Below are positions 1 to 8,660 of a stretch of 64,000 nt of DNA, one piece after another. Origin of the DNA: Candidatus Rokuibacteriota bacterium (lineage in GTDB: Bacteria > Methylomirabilota > Methylomirabilia > Rokubacteriales > CSP1-6). The DNA lies in assembly GCA_003221695.1 (NCBI GenBank), contig QHSX01000064.1:1-64000 (forward strand), in the 5' to 3' direction. Numbering within the stretch: position 1 is the first letter of the stretch; the number at the start of each line of letters is the position of its first letter. The notes under the pieces were generated by a model. That model was not told the DNA's origin and searched no databases. It saw only the letters and a program-made list of their open reading frames with translations. The position numbers and the translations under genes are program-made.

Positions 1-9
1 GAGGGTACG

Positions 10-489
10 ATGGCGAAGCCAATCCCGGACGGGTTCCACGCGATCACCCCGGCACTCACCGTCCGTAACGGGGCCCAGGCGATCGACTTCTACAAGCGCG
101 CATTGGGAGCCGAGGAGGTGATGCGCATCCCCGGCCCCGACGGCAAGAGCGTCATGCACGCCGAGCTCAAGATCGGCGACTCTCTCTTCATGCTGAGCGA
201 TGAGCAGCCGGGCAGGGGGTGCCGGGCGCCGGCTTCGGTGGGCGGACCCACCAGTTACTTGTATGTCTACGTGCCCGACGTCGACAAGGCGTTCACGCGG
301 GCGGTGGAGTCCGGCGCGAAGGTCGTCGTGCCCCTCAGCGACATGTTCTGGGGCGACCGCTTCGGCCAGGTGGAGGATCCGTCCGGCCACCTCTGGGGTC
401 TCGCCACGCACACGGAGGACGTGCCGCCGCAGGAGATGGCCAGGCGCCAGAAGCAGTTCTTCGCGTCGATGAGCCAGCAGAAGAAGTAG
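10..489 (+). CDS. VOC-family (PhnB/glyoxalase-like) protein
   Basis: This 159-residue cytosolic protein has the paired beta-alpha-beta-beta-beta fold pattern of the vicinal-oxygen-chelate superfamily, closest in style to PhnB/YcnH-type proteins. The N-terminal half (residues 10-70) carries the hallmark run 'AIDFYKRALGAEEV' and an MHAEL strand; the C-terminal half carries 'VEDPSGHLWGLATH', the usual metal-ligand or substrate-edge strand. Length matches the family (about 140-160). The ATG is preceded by GAGGG. It ends 7 bases before the fumarase alpha gene, so it may be co-transcribed with the TCA block, but nothing shows a functional link. The substrate cannot be read from sequence. Confidence 0.85.
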   Translation: MAKPIPDGFHAITPALTVRNGAQAIDFYKRALGAEEVMRIPGPDGKSVMHAELKIGDSLFMLSDEQPGRGCRAPASVGGPTSYLYVYVPDVDKAFTRAVESGAKVVVPLSDMFWGDRFGQVEDPSGHLWGLATHTEDVPPQEMARRQKQFFASMSQQKK

Positions 490-496
490 GTCGGCC

Positions 497-1339
497 GTGC
501 GCGACGTCCACGTCAGCGCGATCACCGACGCGGTCAAGAAGCTCTGCATCGAGGCGAACCTCGACCTCGAGCCCGACATGCTGCGGGCCTTCGACGGGGC
601 GCTCCGGCAGGAGCGGTCGCCCGCCGGGAAGCAGGTGCTCCAGATCCTGAAGCAGAACGCCGAGATGGCGCGGACCCGGCGCATCCCCTACTGCCAGGAC
701 ACGGGCTTCGTCGTCTGCTTCGTCGAGCTCGGCCAGGAGATTCATGTGACGGGCGGCGGTCTCGACGACGCGATCAACGAGGGCGTGAGGCAGGGCTACA
801 GGGAGGGCTACCTCCGCGCCTCGATCGTCCGCTCGCCGTTCGATCGCGTGAACACCGGCGACAACACCCCGGCCGTCATCCACGCCGACGTCGTCCCGGG
901 CGCGACGCTGCGGATTCTGGTCATGGCCAAGGGCGGCGGGTGCGAGAACCGGTCGAAGTACAGAATGCTCACGCCCGCCGAGGGGGTCCCGGGCGTGAAG
1001 GAGTGGATCATCGAGTGCGTCAAGACGGCGGGGCCTGACGCGTGCCCGCCGCTCATTCTGGGCGTGGGCGTCGGGGGGACCTTCGAAAAGTCGGCGATTC
1101 TCTCCAAGAAGGCCCTCTTCCGCGAGCTGGGGTCCCCGAATCCGGATCCGACCCTGGATGCGCTGGAGAAGGAGCTCCTGGATCGCGCGAATCGGCTCGG
1201 GATCGGGCCCCAGGGCTACGGCGGGGACACGACCGCGTTCGGCATCCACATCCTGACGTACCCCTGCCACATCACCTCGCTCCCGGTCGCCGTGACCATC
1301 GAATGCCACGCGCATCGTCACAAAAAGGTGACGCTGTGA
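497..1339 (+). CDS. Class I (Fe-S) fumarate hydratase, alpha subunit
   Basis: N-terminal half of a two-subunit class I hydro-lyase, which hydrates fumarate to L-malate in the TCA cycle. Three cysteines sit in the family's 4Fe-4S positions: C66 in YCQDTG, C183 in ACPPL and C257 in YPCHI. The glycine-rich loop MAKGGGCEN (residues 143-151) is also typical. At 280 residues it has the normal length of the separate alpha chain. The start is a GTG 8 bases after the preceding stop. The beta subunit follows 28 bases downstream, and succinate dehydrogenase comes next, so fumarase rather than tartrate dehydratase (a close relative) is the better call; the distinction rests on context. Confidence 0.93.
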   Translation: MRDVHVSAITDAVKKLCIEANLDLEPDMLRAFDGALRQERSPAGKQVLQILKQNAEMARTRRIPYCQDTGFVVCFVELGQEIHVTGGGLDDAINEGVRQGYREGYLRASIVRSPFDRVNTGDNTPAVIHADVVPGATLRILVMAKGGGCENRSKYRMLTPAEGVPGVKEWIIECVKTAGPDACPPLILGVGVGGTFEKSAILSKKALFRELGSPNPDPTLDALEKELLDRANRLGIGPQGYGGDTTAFGIHILTYPCHITSLPVAVTIECHAHRHKKVTL

Positions 1340-1367
1340 GCCACCACGCGGGGGCGCGGGAGGCAGC

Positions 1368-1949
1368 ATGGGCGTGACGACGTCGCCCGATGGGATCAAG
1401 GAGATCAGGACGCCGCTCAGCGATGCGGACGTCGAGTCGCTGCGGGCCGGGGATCGCGTGAGGATCACGGGCGTCCTCTACACGGCGCGCGACGCCGCCC
1501 ACGGTCGCCTCGACCGGCTCATCGAGAAGGGCGAGCGGCTCCCCTTCGACCCGCGCGGCCAGATCATCTACTACACCGGGCCGTCGCCGGCCCGCCCCGG
1601 CGACGTCGTGGGCTCGATCGGCCCGACGACGGCGAGCCGGATGGACAAGTTCACGCCGGCCCTCCTCCGGCTCGGGCTCAAGGGGACCATCGGCAAGGGC
1701 TATCGCTCTCAGGCGGTCAAGGACGCGCTCCGCCAGCACCGGGGCGTCTATTTCGGCGCCATCGGCGGCGCCGGCGCGGTGCTCTCGCAATTCGTCAAGA
1801 AGCTCTCGATCGTCGCGTACGAAGATCTGGGCACCGAGGCGATCCGTCGTCTTGAAGTCGAGAGCTTTCCGGCGATCGTCGTCAACGACTGCCATGGCGG
1901 CGACCTCTATCAGGACGGGGCGAAGGCGTACGCACGGGAGGGAGCATGA
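1368..1949 (+). CDS. Class I fumarate hydratase, beta subunit
   Basis: C-terminal partner of the iron-sulfur fumarase. The family signatures are 'YYTGPSPARPGDVVGSIGPTT' in part (residues about 66-86), the 'GKGYRS' substrate loop (about 109-114) and 'GAIGGAGAV' (about 129-137). The 193-residue length is normal for the separate beta chain. The last codons overlap the next gene (ATGA at 1946-1949), which indicates translational coupling with the membrane subunit of succinate dehydrogenase and a single TCA operon. Confidence 0.92.
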   Translation: MGVTTSPDGIKEIRTPLSDADVESLRAGDRVRITGVLYTARDAAHGRLDRLIEKGERLPFDPRGQIIYYTGPSPARPGDVVGSIGPTTASRMDKFTPALLRLGLKGTIGKGYRSQAVKDALRQHRGVYFGAIGGAGAVLSQFVKKLSIVAYEDLGTEAIRRLEVESFPAIVVNDCHGGDLYQDGAKAYAREGA

Positions 1950-2740
1950 ACGGTCACGCCGTCAGCCAGGCGCGGCCGCCGATCGCGGCGGCTCACCTGC
2001 GGAAGGACACCTGGTGGGCGCTGCCGCTCGCCGTCGTCGGGGTCCTGACCTCGTTCATCGTCTACTCGACGTGGGCCGCGCTCCAGAACGCCCACTATTT
2101 TGTCGCGCCGTACCTCTCGCCGTTCTATTCACCGTGCCTCTCGAAGTCGTGCCTGCACCTGACGCTCGGCCGGGGGCTTCCGGAGTTCACCGTCCCGATC
2201 ATCGGGGTCGTGTCGCCGGCGCTCCTGATCCTCTGGGGTCCGGCGCTCTTCCGGCTCACGTGCTACTACTACCGCAAGGCGTACTATCGCTCCTTCTGGC
2301 TGGCGCCCGTCGCCTGCGCGGTGCGGGATGTGAAGGCGGGCTACACGGGCGAGACGCGCTTCCCACTGATCCTCCAGAACTTCCACCGCTACGCGTGGTA
2401 CGTGGCGGTCGTCTTCATCGTGTTCCTCACCTGGGACGCGATCCTCGCGTTCCGGTTCCCCGACGGCTTCGGCATCGGTGTCGGCACGCTCGTGATGTGG
2501 CTCAACGTCATCCTCCTCGCGGGCTACACCTTCTCGTGCCACTCCTGCCGCCACATCTGCGGGGGTCACGTCGACGTCTTCTCGAAGTCGCCCACGCGCT
2601 ACACGCTCTGGCACGTCATCAGCCGGCTGAACGAGCGCCACCCCATGTACGCGTGGCTCTCGCTCGGGAGCGTCGGGCTGACCGACCTTTACATCCGTCT
2701 CGTTTCGATGGGCGTGATTCGAGACCTGAGGCTTCTCTAG
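1946..2740 (+). CDS. sdhC: Succinate dehydrogenase membrane subunit (single-anchor type)
   Basis: A 264-residue integral membrane protein with about five hydrophobic helices (roughly residues 27-47, 78-100, 148-170, 176-200 and 237-258). It lies between fumarase and the flavoprotein and iron-sulfur subunits of succinate dehydrogenase. It resembles the membrane subunit of the actinobacterial/non-classical SDH, where one five-helix protein replaces the SdhC/SdhD pair; no second anchor gene is present. A Cys/His-rich stretch, SCHSCRHICGGH (about 195-206), lies at the end of a helix; its role is unknown. Histidines near helices 3 and 4 could be heme ligands, but this cannot be assigned from sequence alone. 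Confidence 0.82.
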   Translation: MNGHAVSQARPPIAAAHLRKDTWWALPLAVVGVLTSFIVYSTWAALQNAHYFVAPYLSPFYSPCLSKSCLHLTLGRGLPEFTVPIIGVVSPALLILWGPALFRLTCYYYRKAYYRSFWLAPVACAVRDVKAGYTGETRFPLILQNFHRYAWYVAVVFIVFLTWDAILAFRFPDGFGIGVGTLVMWLNVILLAGYTFSCHSCRHICGGHVDVFSKSPTRYTLWHVISRLNERHPMYAWLSLGSVGLTDLYIRLVSMGVIRDLRLL

Positions 2741-2751
2741 AGGATCCTCTC

Positions 2752-4554
2752 ATGGCGAACGCGGACTACGAGACACACGAGCACGACGTCATCGTGATCG
2801 GCGCCGGTGGCGCGGGGCTCCGGGCGGCGATCGAGGCCGCGGCGCAGGGCGTCTCGGTCGGCCTCGTCTGCAAGTCGCTCCTGGGCAAGGCGCACACCGT
2901 CATGGCCGAAGGCGGCATCGCCGCGGCGCTCGGCAACGTGTGGCCAGAGGACAACTGGCAGGTCCACTTCCGCGACACGATGCGCGGCGGGAAGATGCTG
3001 AACAACTGGCGGATGGCCCAGCTGCACGCCCAGGAGGCGCCCGAGCGTGTGCTCGAGCTCGAGCGGTGGGGCGCGCTTTTCGACCGGACCAAGGACGGCC
3101 GCATCCTCCAGCGCGACTTCGGCGGGCATCGCTACGCGCGCCTCGCCCACGTCGGGGACCGCACCGGCCTCGAAATGATCCGCACGCTCCAGTACCACGG
3201 GATCCATCAGGGGATCGACGTGTACATGGAGTGCACGATCGCGCGCCTCCTGAAGGACGGCGAGCGCGTCTCGGGCGCCGTCGGCTATTGGCGACCCCAC
3301 GGGAAGGTCGTGCTCTTCAAGGCCAAGGCGATCGTCCTCGCGACGGGGGGGATCGGCAAGGCGTGGAAGATCACGTCGAACTCGTGGGAGTACACGGGCG
3401 ACGGCCACGCGCTGGCGCTCTGGGCGGGCGCGGATCTGATCGACATGGAGTTCGTCCAGTTCCACCCGACGGGGATGGTGTGGCCACCGTCCGTGCGCGG
3501 GATCCTCGTGACCGAGGGCGTGCGGGGCGACGGCGGGATGCTCAAGAACAACCAGGGCGAGCGCTTCATGTTCAATTACATCCCCGAGTTCTTCAAAGGG
3601 GAGACGGCCGACAACGAGGAAGAGGCCGACCGCTGGTACGACGACAAGAGGAACAACCGCCGCACGCCCGACCTCCTGCCGCGCGACGAGGTGGCGCGCG
3701 CGATCAACGCCGAGATGAAGGCCGGACGCGGGAGCCCCCACGGGGGCGTCTACCTCGACATCGCGTCGCGCCGCACGGCTGACTACATCCGGAAGCGGCT
3801 GCCGTCCATGTACCACCAGTTCAAGGAGCTGGCGGGCGTGGACATCACCAAGGAGCCGATGGAGGTCGGTCCGACCTGCCACTACGTGATGGGCGGGGTC
3901 CGCGTCGACGCCGACTCCACGGCCGCCACGGTGCCCGGGCTCTTCGCGGCGGGCGAGGTCGCGGGCGGGATGCACGGCTCGAATCGTCTCGGCGGCAACT
4001 CGCTCTCGGACCTTCTCGTTTTCGGGCGGCGTGCCGGGCTCCACGCGGCGCTCTACGCGAAGGACTTCGGCGGTGCGCTCACGGTCGACGCAGGCCAGGT
4101 CGACGCGGTCGCGCGTGAGCTGGTCGAGCCCCTCGCGCGCGTCGGCGGTGAGAATCCGTACGCGATCCAGGCCGACCTCCAGGAGACGATGCAGAGCCTG
4201 GTCGGCTTGATCCGTACCGAGCGCGAGCTCGAGGAGGCTCTCCGGAAGCTCGAGGCCCTCAAGGCGCGCGCAAAGCGCGTCCGCGTGGAGGGGGGTCGCA
4301 CCTACAACCCCGGCTGGCACACGGCGCTCGACCTCCGGTCGCTTCTTGCCGTGGCCGAGTGCTGTGCCCTGGCGGCACTCGAGCGCAAGGAGAGTCGCGG
4401 CGGCCATACGCGGGATGACCACCCGTACACGGACGATCAGTGGGGCAAGGTCAACGTGGTGCTGCGCCTGAAGAACGGCACGCTCCAGCTCTCGCGCGAG
4501 CCCCTGCCCGAGATGCCCGGGGAGCTCAGGGCGCTCTTCCAGGAGCGAAAGTGA
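2752..4554 (+). CDS. sdhA: Succinate dehydrogenase flavoprotein subunit
   Basis: Catalytic FAD subunit, 600 residues, oxidising succinate to fumarate (or the reverse). Visible motifs are the Rossmann FAD loop GAGGAG (residues 17-22), the likely covalent FAD attachment His48 in KAHTV followed by AEGG, QFHPTG (about 239-244), the TEGVRGDGG active-site loop and the C-terminal HGSNRLGGNSL flavin loop. The ATG at 2752 gives the canonical N-terminus; the reading frame is open much further upstream, but that stretch lies over fumarase and sdhC and is not coding. The stop overlaps the sdhB start by one base. The insertion NEEEADRWYDDKRNNRR (about 286-302) is typical of the non-classical SDH/Frd group. 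Confidence 0.96.
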   Translation: MANADYETHEHDVIVIGAGGAGLRAAIEAAAQGVSVGLVCKSLLGKAHTVMAEGGIAAALGNVWPEDNWQVHFRDTMRGGKMLNNWRMAQLHAQEAPERVLELERWGALFDRTKDGRILQRDFGGHRYARLAHVGDRTGLEMIRTLQYHGIHQGIDVYMECTIARLLKDGERVSGAVGYWRPHGKVVLFKAKAIVLATGGIGKAWKITSNSWEYTGDGHALALWAGADLIDMEFVQFHPTGMVWPPSVRGILVTEGVRGDGGMLKNNQGERFMFNYIPEFFKGETADNEEEADRWYDDKRNNRRTPDLLPRDEVARAINAEMKAGRGSPHGGVYLDIASRRTADYIRKRLPSMYHQFKELAGVDITKEPMEVGPTCHYVMGGVRVDADSTAATVPGLFAAGEVAGGMHGSNRLGGNSLSDLLVFGRRAGLHAALYAKDFGGALTVDAGQVDAVARELVEPLARVGGENPYAIQADLQETMQSLVGLIRTERELEEALRKLEALKARAKRVRVEGGRTYNPGWHTALDLRSLLAVAECCALAALERKESRGGHTRDDHPYTDDQWGKVNVVLRLKNGTLQLSREPLPEMPGELRALFQERK

Positions 4555-5309
4555 TGCCGACCTTCACGATGCGCATTTTCCGCGGCGACACGGCGCGCGG
4601 CGAGTTCAGGGACTATCGCGTGGAGGCCGAGGAAGGGATGGTGGTGCTGGACGTGATCCACCGCGTCCAGGCGACCCAGGCGCCGGACCTCGCCGTCCGC
4701 TGGAACTGCAAGGCGGGCAAGTGCGGCTCGTGCAGCGCCGAGGTCGACGGGCGGCCGCGGCTCATGTGCATGACCCGCATGGAACTCTTCTCCGAGCGCG
4801 AGCCCGTCACGGTGGCGCCGATCCGCGCGTTCCCCCTGATCCGCGACCTCGTCACCGACGTCTCGTTCAACTTCGAGAAGGCCAAGACGATCCCGCCGCT
4901 CAGGCTCAAGCCGCCGGAGCCCGACGGGACGTACCGGATGATGCAGGAGGACATCGATCGCATCCAGGAGTTCCACAAGTGCATCGAGTGCTTCCTGTGC
5001 CAGGACGTCTGCCACGTGATCCGCGACCACGAGGAGAACAAACGGGCCTTCGCGGGGCCCCGCGTGTTCATCAAGGTCGCGTCGCTCGAGATGCACCCGC
5101 TCGATACGCGCGACCGGACGGAGTTCGTCCGGGCCACCGCGAGTGTCGGCCTCTGCAACATCACCAAGTGCTGCACCGAGGTGTGCCCCGAGGGGATCCA
5201 CATCACCGACAACGCGATCATCCCGCTCAAGGAGCGTATGGCGGACAGCTTCGACCCGATCGTCTGGCTGCTGCGGAAGTTCCGGGGTCAGACGACGCAG
5301 CCGGCATGA
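4554..5309 (+). CDS. sdhB: Succinate dehydrogenase iron-sulfur subunit
   Basis: Electron-transfer subunit of 251 residues with all three iron-sulfur sites. The plant-type 2Fe-2S cluster is bound by C52, C57, C60 and C72. The 4Fe-4S cluster is bound by C143, C146 and C149 with C211 closing it. The 3Fe-4S cluster is bound by C153, C201 and C207. The ATG overlaps the sdhA stop (GTGATG), so the subunits are translationally coupled. The C-terminus ends in a short basic tail. Gene order is membrane-flavoprotein-iron-sulfur. The next gene, sucC, begins 64 bases later. Confidence 0.95.
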   Translation: MPTFTMRIFRGDTARGEFRDYRVEAEEGMVVLDVIHRVQATQAPDLAVRWNCKAGKCGSCSAEVDGRPRLMCMTRMELFSEREPVTVAPIRAFPLIRDLVTDVSFNFEKAKTIPPLRLKPPEPDGTYRMMQEDIDRIQEFHKCIECFLCQDVCHVIRDHEENKRAFAGPRVFIKVASLEMHPLDTRDRTEFVRATASVGLCNITKCCTEVCPEGIHITDNAIIPLKERMADSFDPIVWLLRKFRGQTTQPA

Positions 5310-5372
5310 CCAGCGCAGACGGCCGTCTCGGGATCCAGCGCTGAATCGACACGCAACTCGGCCCCAAACGCC

Positions 5373-6539
5373 ATGAAGGTCCACGAGCACCAGGCGAAGG
5401 CGCTGCTGCGAGCGTTCGCGGTGCCCGTCCCGCGGGGCGACGTCGCGACCACACCGGCGGAGGCGAAGGCCGTCGCCGCCCGGCTCGGTGGTCGGGTGGT
5501 GGTCAAGGCGCAGGTGCACGCGGGAGGGCGGGGCAAGGCGGGCGGGATCCAGCTCGCCGACGGCCCGGTTGCGGCGGAGGCGGCGGCGCGGCAGATCCTC
5601 GGCATGCGGCTCACGACGCCGCAGACGCCGCCCGAGGGCATCCTGGTGCGCTCGGTCCTCGTGGAGGAGGCGTCGGCCGTCGCGCGAGAGCTCTACCTCT
5701 CGGTCACCCTCGACCGGGTCCGCGCGACGCACGTGGCCATGGCGTCCCAGGCCGGCGGGATGGAGATCGAGGAGGTCGCCGACCGGTCGCCCGAGAAGAT
5801 CCTCCGTGAATGGGCGCACCCCGCGCTCGGCCTCGCGGATCACCAGGCGCGCCGCCTCGCCTTCGGCCTCGGGCTCGTGGGAGAGGAGTTCAAGCAGGGC
5901 GCCGGCCTCGTCCGGAACCTCTTCGCGCTCTATCTCGCCAAGGACTGCTCGCTCGCCGAGATCAACCCGCTGGTCGTTACCCGGGACGGACGCGTCCTGG
6001 CGCTCGACGCGAAACTCAACTTCGACGACAACGCGCTCTATCGCCACGTGGACATCGCGGCGCTTCGGGACCCCCACGAGGAGGACCCGCTCGACGTCGA
6101 GGCGTCGAAGTACAGCCTGAACTACATCAAGCTCGCCGGCAACGTCGGGTGCATGGTGAACGGCGCCGGTCTCGCCATGGCGACGATGGACATCATTAAG
6201 CTCGCCGGCGGTGAGCCCGCGAACTTCCTGGACGTCGGTGGCGGCGCCTCCCCGGAGCAGATCGAGAACGCGTTCCGGATCCTCTCCTCCGACCCGAGCG
6301 TGAGGGCCGTCTTCATCAACGTCTTCGGCGGGATCCTGCGCGTCGATCGCCTCGCCGAGGGCCTGATCGCCGCCGTCAAGAAGCTCGGCCTGCGCCTGCC
6401 GGTCGTGGTCCGCATGGAAGGGACCAACGTGGAGCTCGGCAAGAGGATGCTCGGCGAGTCGGGGCTCCCCTTCGTGACGGCCGACGACATGGGCGACGGC
6501 GCGCGCAAGGCCGTGGCGCTGGCGAAGGGGTCAGGGTGA
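5373..6539 (+). CDS. sucC: Succinate-CoA ligase (ADP/GDP-forming), beta subunit
   Basis: ATP-grasp subunit, 388 residues (family length about 386-390), that makes ATP or GTP from succinyl-CoA together with SucD. The N-terminus '[12 protein letters not shown]' and the nucleotide loop '[12 protein letters not shown]' (about residues 48-59) are diagnostic. 'AEINPLVV' (about 197-204) supplies Mg ligands, and the C-terminal 'NVFGGI..VDRLAEG' and 'VVVRMEGTN' belong to the CoA-ligase domain. It overlaps sucD by 4 bases. Nucleotide specificity is not evident from the sequence. Confidence 0.96.
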   Translation: MKVHEHQAKALLRAFAVPVPRGDVATTPAEAKAVAARLGGRVVVKAQVHAGGRGKAGGIQLADGPVAAEAAARQILGMRLTTPQTPPEGILVRSVLVEEASAVARELYLSVTLDRVRATHVAMASQAGGMEIEEVADRSPEKILREWAHPALGLADHQARRLAFGLGLVGEEFKQGAGLVRNLFALYLAKDCSLAEINPLVVTRDGRVLALDAKLNFDDNALYRHVDIAALRDPHEEDPLDVEASKYSLNYIKLAGNVGCMVNGAGLAMATMDIIKLAGGEPANFLDVGGGASPEQIENAFRILSSDPSVRAVFINVFGGILRVDRLAEGLIAAVKKLGLRLPVVVRMEGTNVELGKRMLGESGLPFVTADDMGDGARKAVALAKGSG

Positions 6540-7408
6540 GCATCCTCGTCGACAAGGCGACGCGCGTCGTCGTCCAGGGCATCACCGGCCGTGAGGGGGC
6601 GTTCCACGCGGCCCGCTGCAAGGAGTACGGGACGACCGTCGTCGGTGGCGTCACGCCGTCCAAAGGCGGGACGACGCACGAGGGCTTCCCCGTGTGGAAC
6701 ACCGTGGCCGAGGCGGTCCTGAACGAGGGGGCGAACTGCGCCCTCATTTTCGTGCCGCCCCCCGCGGCTGCCGACGCGATCATGGAGGCCGCGGCTGCCG
6801 GCGTTCCCCTCATCGTCTGCATCACCGAGGGGATTCCGGTGGCCGACATGGTCCGGGCGAAGCATTTCCTCGCGTGGACGACGAGCCGGCTGATCGGGCC
6901 GAACTGTCCCGGCATCATCACCCCGGACGCGGCGAAGATCGGCATCATGCCCGGTCACATCCACAAGCGGGGCGCGGTCGGCGTCGTCTCGCGGAGCGGG
7001 ACCCTGACCTACGAGGTCGTCGGCCAGCTCACGGGGCGGGGGATCGGCCAGTCCACCTGCGTCGGCATCGGCGGCGACCCCGTGCACGGCACGAGCTTCG
7101 TCGATGTCCTGCGGCTCTTCAACGACGACCCCGAGACGCGAGCGATCATGATGATCGGTGAGATCGGCGGGTCGGCCGAGGAGGAGGGCGCGGCGTTCAT
7201 CAAGGCGCACGTGACGAAGCCCGTCGTCGCCTTCATCTGCGGCCAGACGGCGCCGCCCGGCCGGCGCATGGGGCACGCGGGCGCGATCATCGCGGGCGGC
7301 AGGGGGACGGCGGCGGAGAAGATGAAGGCGCTCGCGACCGCGGGCGCGACGCTCGTCCGGAGCCCGGCGGACATGGGAGCGACCGTGGCGACGGTGCTCG
7401 GCCGATGA
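6536..7408 (+). CDS. sucD: Succinate-CoA ligase, alpha subunit
   Basis: CoA-binding and phosphohistidine subunit of 290 residues. It has an N-terminal CoA-binding Rossmann domain with the GITGREG loop (residues 15-21). The active-site His247 lies in RRMGHAGAI and is phosphorylated during catalysis (equivalent to E. coli His246); the phosphate-binding GIGGDP loop is at about 178-183. The GTG start overlaps the sucC stop (GTGA at 6536-6539), and the stop overlaps the ndk start by 4 bases. The whole fumarase-SDH-SucCD-Ndk block therefore reads as one transcriptional unit. Confidence 0.96.
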   Translation: MSILVDKATRVVVQGITGREGAFHAARCKEYGTTVVGGVTPSKGGTTHEGFPVWNTVAEAVLNEGANCALIFVPPPAAADAIMEAAAAGVPLIVCITEGIPVADMVRAKHFLAWTTSRLIGPNCPGIITPDAAKIGIMPGHIHKRGAVGVVSRSGTLTYEVVGQLTGRGIGQSTCVGIGGDPVHGTSFVDVLRLFNDDPETRAIMMIGEIGGSAEEEGAAFIKAHVTKPVVAFICGQTAPPGRRMGHAGAIIAGGRGTAAEKMKALATAGATLVRSPADMGATVATVLGR

Positions 7409-7845
7409 CCGTCGAGCGCACGCTCGCGATCATCAAGCCGGACGCGATCGCCAAGGGTGTCGCCGGCCAGATCGTGACCCGCATCGAGGAGGCGGGCTTC
7501 AAGATCCTCGCGGCGAAGCTGATCCACATGTCGCCCGAGGACGCGGCGGGCTTCTACATCGTCCACAAGGCGCTACCGTTCTACCGGAGCCTCTGTGCCT
7601 TCATGACCCAGGGGCCGTGCCTGCCGATGGTGCTCGAGGGCGACCACGCCATCCAGCGCTGGCGCGAGCTCATGGGCGCCACGGATCCGGCGAAGGCCGC
7701 GCCCGGCACGATCCGGAAGGCCTTCGCGGCGTCGATCGAGGCGAACGTCGTGCACGGCTCCGACTCGCCCACGTCCGCGGCGTTCGAGATCTCGTACTTC
7801 TTCTCGAGCCTCGAGCTCTGCCCGCGCTCGAACCGCGGTGATTAG
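7405..7845 (+). CDS. ndk: Nucleoside diphosphate kinase
   Basis: 146-residue kinase exchanging the gamma phosphate between NTPs and NDPs by a phosphohistidine intermediate. It has the N-terminal 'TLAIIKPDA' with Lys11 and the catalytic His117 in NVVHGSDS. The segment [14 protein letters not shown] deviates slightly from the usual FMTSGPVVVMVLEG, but the catalytic set is complete. The ATG overlaps the sucD stop. Coupling of Ndk to succinyl-CoA ligase makes sense because it would equilibrate the ATP/GTP formed there; this is an inference from gene order. Confidence 0.95.
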   Translation: MTVERTLAIIKPDAIAKGVAGQIVTRIEEAGFKILAAKLIHMSPEDAAGFYIVHKALPFYRSLCAFMTQGPCLPMVLEGDHAIQRWRELMGATDPAKAAPGTIRKAFAASIEANVVHGSDSPTSAAFEISYFFSSLELCPRSNRGD

Positions 7846-7879
7846 ACCGCCACCGTATACTGGGTCGTGGAGGGACACC

Positions 7880-8641
7880 GTGATCCGACCGCACCGCGTC
7901 CTCACCCTCGCCTCGCTCGCGCTGGCGGCGCTCGGCGCCGCGCCCGCCGCGGCGATCGAGTACCGTCTGCGAGTGGCGAACGTGCGGGACGTGGCGTTCA
8001 CCTCGTTCCTCGAGCGCGGCGAGATCAACGACGGCGCGACGGGACCCGGCCTCGAGCGGCTCGAGTCGAGTCTCGACACGGGCGGCTTCCCGAGGGCGGT
8101 CCTGCTCTACGACCGCCACCTCCAAGCCGCGAGCGAGTCGACCGCGCGCGACTATCGCGCGGTCGCCGTCCGTGCCGACGTGAAGCCGGGCGGGGAGGGA
8201 AAGGATCGCTGGGACGAGGTGCGCTGGGAAGGGACGCCGGGCGAGCAGAGCCTGTGGATCATCGCGCCCCAGGGGCGGCGACCGGGCGCGTTGTACCGCG
8301 TGGCGATCCACGGGCGGGGGCCCGTTCGACATTTCCTGCCGTACGGCGCGTCGAGCGGCTCGTACGCGCTCCCGGTCGTCCGGTTGCCGCTGAACTACCT
8401 ATTCTCCCGCGAGGGGGACGCCGACTTCTGGACGAGGCGCATCGCGCCCGTCATCGACCTCACCGAGGGCATCGGCGTGATCGCCGCCGCCCAGGACGGT
8501 GGCGTCGACGCCGATCAGGCCTACATCCTCGTGACCCACGGCGCCGTGCCCGCCACCTCCACGGCGATCCTCGCCTGGCGCGAGCGTTACAACGATCGGG
8601 AATCGCCGGGCAAGGGGTTCCTCAGAATCAGGCTCCGCTGA
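7880..8641 (+). CDS. Exported protein of unknown function
   Basis: A 253-residue protein with an N-terminal signal peptide (basic 'IRPHR', hydrophobic Leu/Ala core, AAPAAA cleavage region about residues 22-27). I do not recognise the mature domain; it is mixed alpha/beta with no metal or catalytic motif that I can identify. The GTG at 7880 is chosen because GGAGGG lies just upstream and it places the signal peptide at the true N-terminus; the frame stays open 14 codons further up to an ATG inside the end of ndk. It is convergent with the next gene, with only 19 bases between the stops. Confidence 0.75.
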   Translation: MIRPHRVLTLASLALAALGAAPAAAIEYRLRVANVRDVAFTSFLERGEINDGATGPGLERLESSLDTGGFPRAVLLYDRHLQAASESTARDYRAVAVRADVKPGGEGKDRWDEVRWEGTPGEQSLWIIAPQGRRPGALYRVAIHGRGPVRHFLPYGASSGSYALPVVRLPLNYLFSREGDADFWTRRIAPVIDLTEGIGVIAAAQDGGVDADQAYILVTHGAVPATSTAILAWRERYNDRESPGKGFLRIRLR

Positions 8642-8660
8642 CCCCGTCGAGCGGGCGCGC

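Noticed and set aside
2737-4422. A 561-codon minus-strand open frame opposite sdhA
   Set aside because: Low-complexity Arg/Val/Leu/Glu composition with no motif; sdhA is unambiguous on the other strand.
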